The translations under genes were made by a program, and so were the position numbers. Below are positions 61,665 to 64,000 of a stretch of 64,000 bases of DNA, piece after piece; position 1 is the first letter of the stretch, and each line of letters begins with the position of its first letter. The notes beneath the pieces are model-generated. The model was not told the DNA's origin and ran no database searches. It saw only the letters and a list, made by a program, of their open reading frames with translations. The DNA comes from Bedellia somnulentella (Eukaryota; Arthropoda; Insecta; Lepidoptera; Bedelliidae), in contig OY755188.1 of assembly GCA_963576735.1 (NCBI GenBank), forward strand, positions 558,001 to 622,000. The letters run 5' to 3'.

Positions 61665-61978
61665 CCATCATCCCATCTGTCCCCACCAAGGGGCTCGAGC
61701 CTACCCCATATAGGGCGATTTGGCCATAGTCCACCACGCTGGCTAATTGCGGGTTGGCAGACTAACGACTACTACCGTAATAGCCGGGACCGACGGCTTA
61801 CCGTGCCCTCCGAAGCACGGAATAATCTTAATTTTCGGCTAATCAGTTGATTCAAGCTTGCAATATCCTTCTAGACTGGGTTAAATCTTACAAATTGAAT
61901 TTATCGCCCCCCGTAAATCGAACCCGAGACCTCCGTACTTGAAACCAAGCGCATAACCGCGAGACTACGGAGGCAGTC
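61665..61978 (-). mobile_element. SINE-F: another tRNA-headed repeat
   Basis: On the minus strand, GCCTCCGTAGTCTCGCGGTT and GGTCTCGGGTTCGATTTACG look like tRNA A and B boxes. The plus strand carries CACGCTGGCTAATTGCGGGT and CGACGGCTTACCGTGCCCTC, common lepidopteran SINE body motifs as I recall them. Not a functional tRNA gene. Confidence 0.65.
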
Positions 61979-62261
61979 TATATTAATGTACCAATATTAA
62001 GCAAGACTAAATAACATAAATTAGGTAAATATAAATAAAATGTTTCCAAAACATAATAGTAAGGAATGAGGTCAATCCTGTCTTTATTTAGGTCAAGTAC
62101 GAGCCGGGTCTATTTTGAGAGTGCAATCCTTTTGATGTTGCTTAATTACACTCTGATGCGTGCCAAAGAGAAACCGGTACCCCGTTCGGGGTCAATAAAT
62201 ACATCCCTATTTTCGGACCTTTTCGGTTTATGGAATTTTGTGTGTTCCCAACACTAGTGGT
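61979..62261. other. unassigned
   Basis: No feature recognised. Confidence 0.3.
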
Positions 62262-62273
62262 TGTTTTAGAGTA

Positions 62274-62485
62274 TTACTAATAAATAAAGAATAAATAAAG
62301 GAAAGACAAATTTCGACACAGTCGGGATTCGAACCCGCGACCTCAGGTATACGCCCCCGTCGCTCTTGCCAATTGAGCTACCTTGTCATTGGCTGCCAGC
62401 GCAAATTTTTTTTTCCTTTATTTATTCTTCATTTATTAGTAATAATCCCCACATGAGGTTTTCATGTACAAAAAGATTTAAATTA
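62274..62485 (-). mobile_element. SINE-D fold-back with TSD
   Basis: TSD TGTTTTAGAGTA at 62262-62273 and 62486-62497. Left arm TTACTAATAAATAAAGAATA .. tRNA-like part on the minus strand (GATTCGAACCCGCGACCTCA .. GAGCTACCTTGTC). Right arm CCTTTATTTATTCTTCATTT .. CCACATGAGGTTTTCATG. Confidence 0.88.
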
Positions 62486-62521
62486 TGTTTTAGAGTATGT
62501 TTATGGTAGCTATAAGGCGGT

Positions 62522-62991
62522 AAAAGATCTCCCTCTTCGAATCCGTGGTGAAATCCGTTCTGCTCTTTGGCTGTGAAACGTGGAGAGTGACAAAGGGGCT
62601 GACGAATAAGCTCCAAGTCTTCGTCAACAAGTCCCTGAGGTCAATCCTCCGCATTTACTGGCCAATGACAATCCGGAACGTGGACCTGTGGAACCAATGC
62701 CAGCAGACTCCAGTTGTGACTGACATCGCACTGAGAAAATGGAGGTGGATGGGGCACACATTTCGAAGAGGGACCACAAACGCCAGCATCGCATTCGAGT
62801 GGAAACCACCGGACGGCAAGCGAGCCCGCGGCCGTCCCGTACACACTTGGCGCCGGAGCGTGGAGAGCGAGCTGCGAGCGGCGGGACTGAGTTGGAGTGC
62901 GGCCAGGGAAGTCGCAGCAGACAGGAAGGCGTGGCGGGAGCTTGTGCAGGCCCTGTGCACCAGTGGGGTGCCATAGGAAGACAACAACAAC
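62522..62991 (+). pseudogene. LINE C-terminal relic, recent, 5'-truncated
   Basis: The open frame 62524-62976 reads KISLFESVVKSVLLFGCETW, TNKLQVFVNKSLRSILRIYW, DIALRKWRWMGHTFRRGT, KRARGRPVHTWRRSVESELR, AADRKAWRELVQALCTSGVP and stop: the post-RT C-terminal domain of a GC-rich LINE family distinct from LINE-R. The tail is (ACA)n. A 10-bp TSD, ATAAGGCGGT, lies at 62512-62521 and 62992-63001. It has no RT catalytic core and was truncated on insertion; the uninterrupted frame and clean TSD suggest youth. Its GC content is well above the neighbourhood. Confidence 0.87.
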
Positions 62992-63001
62992 ATAAGGCGG
63001 T

Positions 63002-63287
63002 GAAATTTGTGGTCAGTTTTCACCATGTCATAAATGGGAACATGTTTTGACTTCCAGAATAGTTTGGTTGATAAAAGGTATCATATTAGTATCACAACAA
63101 TCACATACAATATATTTACGCATTCAAAAAATATATGTAAAGAAACAAGTAAGGTAAAACTGCAAGGTAAAACTGTGTTAGCGTAACACAAACTAGGCCA
63201 TAACTCAGCGTTTATGAAATTTTGTTAGCAAAAAATAATCATCTTTAGATAAAACATAGTATAGTATTATATTATCTGAGATAAAAG
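63002..63287. other. unassigned
   Basis: No feature recognised. Confidence 0.3.
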
Positions 63288-63436
63288 CTAATGGGGTAGC
63301 ACTATTCTAAGCCGACAGCTAGAAGATAAAAATAATTTCCCCATTCCACTTTCAAAAGTAGCTGAGGAAATTCTAATTCCGATGCTCTGGCTACCCCTAC
63401 TATGGATTTATAGGTGTGAGTATATGGATGTATAAA
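63288..63436 (+). mobile_element. SINE-A with inverted 5' end
   Basis: 63291-63320 is the 5' end in minus orientation (AATGGGGTAGCACTATTCTA, AGCCGAC). From about 63335 the 3' half is in plus orientation (TTTCCCCATTCCACTTTC to GTGAGTATATGGATG). Middle deleted. Confidence 0.8.
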
Positions 63437-63528
63437 ACCTACTATAAGTGTGTAATAGTATACATATTTTACAACTGAAACGTAATTCATAACTGCGATT
63501 ACCGAGTAAAAGAGCTACTCCAATCTAA

Positions 63529-63770
63529 TACATACACGGCTATATTTCCCTAGAAGGGGTAACCAGAGCTAAAGAATTATAAATACCTCAGCCACTTTTG
63601 GAAGTTAAGTGGGGAAAAGATGGTAAAATAAATAAAATACAGGTTTTTGGTGATGGGTCTCCAACCGCATCGCCCAAAAATCCAATAAAAAGCCCCAATA
63701 CCCTTAGTCGCCTCTTACGACACCCATCGGTAGTAAGGGGTAGCGACATTCTAAGCCGGCACTACACGGC
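63529..63770 (-). mobile_element. SINE-A (subfamily II)
   Basis: CATACACGGCTATATTTCCC to GGCACTACACGGC. Partial duplication AAATAAATAAAATACAGG in the middle. Confidence 0.92.
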
Positions 63771-64000
63771 ACATGTATATTAATGATAAAGAAACAGTAA
63801 AAAACATTAAATAAAGGTATCTACAGTAAGTAAGTCTCTCCCGCACTATGCTAAGAGATGAATCATTATCGTGGAGACCTAGTTGCCTACATTTTCCGGT
63901 CGCTTTGCGAATCCTCTGCTTCCTTAAGCAGACACTATTTATAAAGTTTGCTCGCACGGTTTCATTATTCCAGATTAATGACATGTTAACAGAATATGTA
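63771..64000. other. unassigned
   Basis: No feature recognised; the 77-codon minus frame has no recognised motif. Confidence 0.3.

Noticed and set aside
62624..63026. minus-strand ORFs of 116-123 codons
   Set aside because: Shadows of the GC-rich LINE frame at 62524-62976.

Overview
The window looks like intergenic or intronic DNA of an insect, most likely a moth or butterfly (Lepidoptera). It is AT-rich and packed with short retroposons. Several repeat signatures are ones I associate with Lepidoptera: a tRNA-headed SINE ending in a TTATG-type tail (Metulj-like), the GGCCAAGTGCGAGTCGGA repeat, the GCCCGCGACTTCGTCCGCGT repeat and CR1-like LINE 3' ends. I see no complete host protein-coding gene. 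The only host-gene candidate is a 3'-terminal exon on the minus strand at about 10.88-11.25 kb. Every long open frame I can explain belongs to a retrotransposon.

The dominant element, called SINE-A here, is about 240-250 bp. It starts GC[CT]GTGTAGTG and ends GCCGTGAGTATATG plus a (TATG)n tail. I count about 60 copies, whole or broken, on both strands (by eye, roughly a fifth of the window), in at least four sequence subfamilies. About twenty copies have clear target-site duplications (TSDs) of 7-23 bp. A tRNA-headed family, SINE-B (about 340-370 bp full length), has about 14 copies. Both families end in the same kind of 3' stem-loop as an RTE-like LINE (LINE-R), whose 5'-truncated copies also lie here (955, 8.9, 19.8, 30.2, 43.6, 43.8, 51.7 and 60.6 kb). 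The simplest reading is that LINE-R reverse transcriptase mobilises itself, SINE-A and SINE-B. Nested insertions show that all three were active over overlapping periods.

Other elements: a LINE relic with a restriction-like endonuclease (R4/Dong-like) at 2.66-3.88 kb and a second truncated copy at 37.05-37.26 kb, both sitting in AAT/ATT microsatellites; a nearly complete CR1/Jockey-group LINE at 44.07-48.49 kb with an intact 994-residue endonuclease/reverse transcriptase; three further LINE C-terminal relics (30.8, 35.3 and 62.5 kb), the last two inside clear TSDs; a tRNA-like SINE-D family (nine copies) often found as fold-backs or tandem units; a third tRNA-headed family, SINE-C (three copies); and several unclassified lepidopteran-type repeats.

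Layout: 0-9 kb, SINE-A copies, the Dong-like relic and a CR1-like 3' end; 9-18 kb, dense SINE-A, the candidate host exon and a duplicated, inverted-repeat-flanked block; 19-33 kb, the LINE-R copy, composite E repeats, nested SINE-A/B/C and local duplications; 33-43 kb, SINE-B copies, two LINE relics and SINE-D tandems; 43-48.5 kb, the CR1-like LINE; 48.5-64 kb, dense SINE-A/B/D and the youngest-looking LINE relic. All family assignments come from reading the sequence and remembered family traits; no database search was run.
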